Below are positions 12,644 through 14,090 of a stretch of 14,090 nt of DNA, in pieces (within the stretch, counting starts at the first letter, position 1; each line of letters starts with the position of its first letter). A program made the position numbers and the translations under genes. Origin of the DNA: JABDNZ01 sp050049805 (lineage in GTDB: Bacteria > Gemmatimonadota > Gemmatimonadetes > Longimicrobiales > Gaopeijiaceae); the NCBI GenBank assembly GCA_050049805.1, contig JASFVN010000094.1, forward strand, positions 1 through 14,090, read 5' to 3'. The notes beneath the pieces are model-generated. The model did not search any database, had not been told where the DNA came from, and saw only the letters and a list, made by a program, of their open reading frames with translations.

Positions 12644-13846
12644 CTACTTCGAGACCTGATTCCTTCCGGATTCTTTGGCTCGATAGAGGGCCTGATCGGC
12701 CTTCTTGAGAACGACCTCCGGTGAGGGGTCCCGTCCCGAAGAGTCGGCGACCCCGATGCTCACCGTGACCGAAAGGCGCTTGGGCTTCTGATGCGCCTTT
12801 CCCCTCCAAGCCGAGGGATCCACCGGTTTCCTCCGTGGGCGTCGCCAGCTTCGGAGGGTGAAGGTGGAATCCTCTACGGAGCGTCGGACTTCCTTCAAAT
12901 GCGGAAGGGCCTTTTGAACGTTCTTTCCCGGAAACAGGATGGTGAACTCCTCCCCTCCGTAGCGGTAGGCACGACCGCCTCCGGGGATCTTCCCCAGACG
13001 TGCTGCCACCATACGCAGCACCTGGTCCCCCACATCATGGCCATACCGGTCGTTGAACTTCTTGAAGTGGTCAACGTCCACCATGGCCGCTGCGTATTCC
13101 CCCGAAAGACCCTGAAGGTCCCTGTGGAGAGCCCGGCGAGCGGGAAGGTCGGTCAATTCGTCTTTGTAGGCCATGGCGTAGGACATCTCCATGACCGACA
13201 GCCCCAGAGTGAGGGAGGCCCCTGCCACACAAGCGCCCACCAGACCTGGATCGGAAGAGAAATGCAGGCCCAGAGCCAGCATGAGAAGGCTCCAAAAAAC
13301 ACCTCCCTCCACAGCTCCTTCCCTGAAGACGCTGGCAAATAGGGAGACTGGTACCGAAAAGACGAAGGCCAAAAAGACCGGCTGGGGTAGGCCTGACCAA
13401 CTTGACGCCTCAGGGGAGAAGAACTCGGTCTCGAGGAGGGATGCGAAGTCACCCGGGGCTAGCTCCAGAAGCAGAAGGCCGAAGAAGAAGACCAGCAAGA
13501 AGACCATCACCTGGAGGAGTCCCCCCGTCGAGAGGACACCTCGGTCCTGGGAGAGGGCGAGGATTCCCATTGAAACCGCAAGGAGTCCGCCCACCAGGGC
13601 GAATGCAGTGAAGTCACCGGTCTGCTGCGTGTACACCAGCCATAGCCCGGACAGGCCGAGTCCAAAGAGGACGACTCGACTGCGGTGAAAGAAGGAGCCC
13701 AGGAGTATGACGAGGATCAATACGGCCCAGGGGTAGGCCGTGCCCAGTAGGCCAAGGAGGTCCAGCGACTCACGGCGAAGGCAAAGGACCGCCAAAAGGC
13801 CCAGGAGAGGGCCGCCCGGGATGAACCAGGTGAGGAATCGCTTCAT
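12644..13846 (-). CDS. Membrane-anchored GGDEF diguanylate cyclase
   Basis: The 400-residue protein has an N-terminal membrane part (about 1-215, some seven hydrophobic segments) and a C-terminal GGDEF domain. The cyclase core is readable: DELTDLPARRALHRDL, then MVDVDHFKKFNDRYGHD (Asp257 is the expected metal ligand), YRYGGEEF with GGEEF at 297-301, and VTVSIGVA with KADQALYRAKESGRNQV near the end. It should make cyclic di-GMP from GTP at the inner membrane, with the membrane part sensing an unknown signal. The product-inhibition site RxxD, expected at residues 288-291, reads PGGG, so feedback control is probably absent. A basic insertion (332-357; 11 Arg/Lys in 26) precedes VTVSIGVA. The start has no clear ribosome site, so a nearby alternative is possible. 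Divergent from the last gene. Confidence 0.85.
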   Translation of the reverse strand: MKRFLTWFIPGGPLLGLLAVLCLRRESLDLLGLLGTAYPWAVLILVILLGSFFHRSRVVLFGLGLSGLWLVYTQQTGDFTAFALVGGLLAVSMGILALSQDRGVLSTGGLLQVMVFLLVFFFGLLLLELAPGDFASLLETEFFSPEASSWSGLPQPVFLAFVFSVPVSLFASVFREGAVEGGVFWSLLMLALGLHFSSDPGLVGACVAGASLTLGLSVMEMSYAMAYKDELTDLPARRALHRDLQGLSGEYAAAMVDVDHFKKFNDRYGHDVGDQVLRMVAARLGKIPGGGRAYRYGGEEFTILFPGKNVQKALPHLKEVRRSVEDSTFTLRSWRRPRRKPVDPSAWRGKAHQKPKRLSVTVSIGVADSSGRDPSPEVVLKKADQALYRAKESGRNQVSK

Positions 13847-13895
13847 GACTGGGCACGCTAACCAGGCCGGCGGGTAGCCACAATGGCGCGGGAGA

Positions 13896-13918
13896 GGTTC
13901 ACCGGGCCTCGGTGACCC
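13896..13918. repeat. Inverted repeat in the divergent region before the last gene
   Basis: GGTTCACCG (13896-13904) and CGGTGACCC (13910-13918) pair at 8 of 9 positions around GGCCT. It lies about 40 nt before the ATG at 13958, between divergent genes, and could be an operator or a leader hairpin. No T-run follows. Confidence 0.35.
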
Positions 13919-13957
13919 TCAAACGGACATCCTCCACTTATTCAGAGGCGGGCAATC

Positions 13958-14090
13958 ATGTCCTACGTGACCTACAAGCTCATTCACCTCCTCGGCATTT
14001 TCGCCCTGGTGGGCTCACTGGGTGGGATGGCTGCCCATGCCGCTGCTGGTCACGCCAAGGAAGAGAACAAAAAGTACAAGACCCTCCTGT
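13958..14090 (+). CDS. Start of a small integral membrane protein of unknown function (3' truncated by window)
   Basis: 44 codons are visible: MSYVTYKLIHLLGIFALVGS, then LGGMAAHAAAGHAKEENKKY and KTLL. The first 28 residues make one hydrophobic helix with a YKLIHLLGIF start. Small bacterial membrane proteins with several helices and conserved histidines often begin this way. The His and basic residues after the helix (GHAKEENKKYK) would lie at the membrane face. Start supported by GAGG (13945-13948), 9 nt upstream. I do not recognise the family well enough to name it. The gene runs off the window and is divergent from the diguanylate cyclase. Confidence 0.6.
   Translation, partial: MSYVTYKLIHLLGIFALVGSLGGMAAHAAAGHAKEENKKYKTLL

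Noticed and set aside
1..14090. CRISPR array, tRNA or rRNA, insertion sequence, phage or defence genes
   Set aside because: No regularly spaced repeats, no cloverleaf or rRNA core sequence, no transposase, integrase or defence motif could be seen on either strand.

Overview
The window looks like a GC-rich chromosome segment from a free-living, respiring bacterium. All genes belong to widespread housekeeping or accessory families. There is no sign of phage, insertion sequence, CRISPR, rRNA or tRNA. The gene families and sequence style (peptidase-rich, S9-type peptidase remnant, secreted PPC-like protein) would suit Gemmatimonadota or a related lineage. That placement is a family-level impression, not something the sequence proves.

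Left part (1-4473, + strand). It opens with the last 28 codons of what is probably a class III (lysine/ornithine-type) aminotransferase. A decayed C-terminal remnant of an S9 (prolyl-oligopeptidase family) peptidase follows. Next comes a tight three-gene operon with 4-bp stop/start overlaps: a saccharopine/lysine-6-dehydrogenase-like enzyme, a secreted zinc hydrolase of the S1/P1 nuclease-phospholipase C fold, and an M3 oligopeptidase of the PrlC/Dcp type. The aminotransferase and dehydrogenase hint at lysine degradation; the two hydrolases fit scavenging of nucleotides or lipids and of peptides.

Middle part (4474-10021). A secreted acidic protein built from three PPC-like beta-domains is followed by acetyl-CoA synthetase (acs), both on +. 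Converging on acs from the right is a buk-ptb pair on the minus strand (butyrate kinase, then phosphate butyryltransferase). Together these form a short-chain acyl activation module: Acs makes acetyl-CoA from acetate, and Buk/Ptb interconvert butyrate (or branched acids), acyl-phosphate and acyl-CoA.

Right part (10022-14090). A MarR-family regulator with an unusual cysteine/histidine-rich tail is divergent from buk-ptb. A perfect 7-bp inverted repeat upstream of it is a likely operator. Then come a CPA2-type cation:proton antiporter (+), a membrane-anchored GGDEF diguanylate cyclase (-), and the truncated start of a small membrane protein (+).

I found no wholly new system. The observations I would follow first are: a 31-nt element present twice, each time starting exactly at a gene's TAA stop codon (26 of 31 positions identical); the MarR Cys cluster with its operator; the lysine-free mature PPC-like protein; and the S9 remnant, whose apparent catalytic His position reads Leu.
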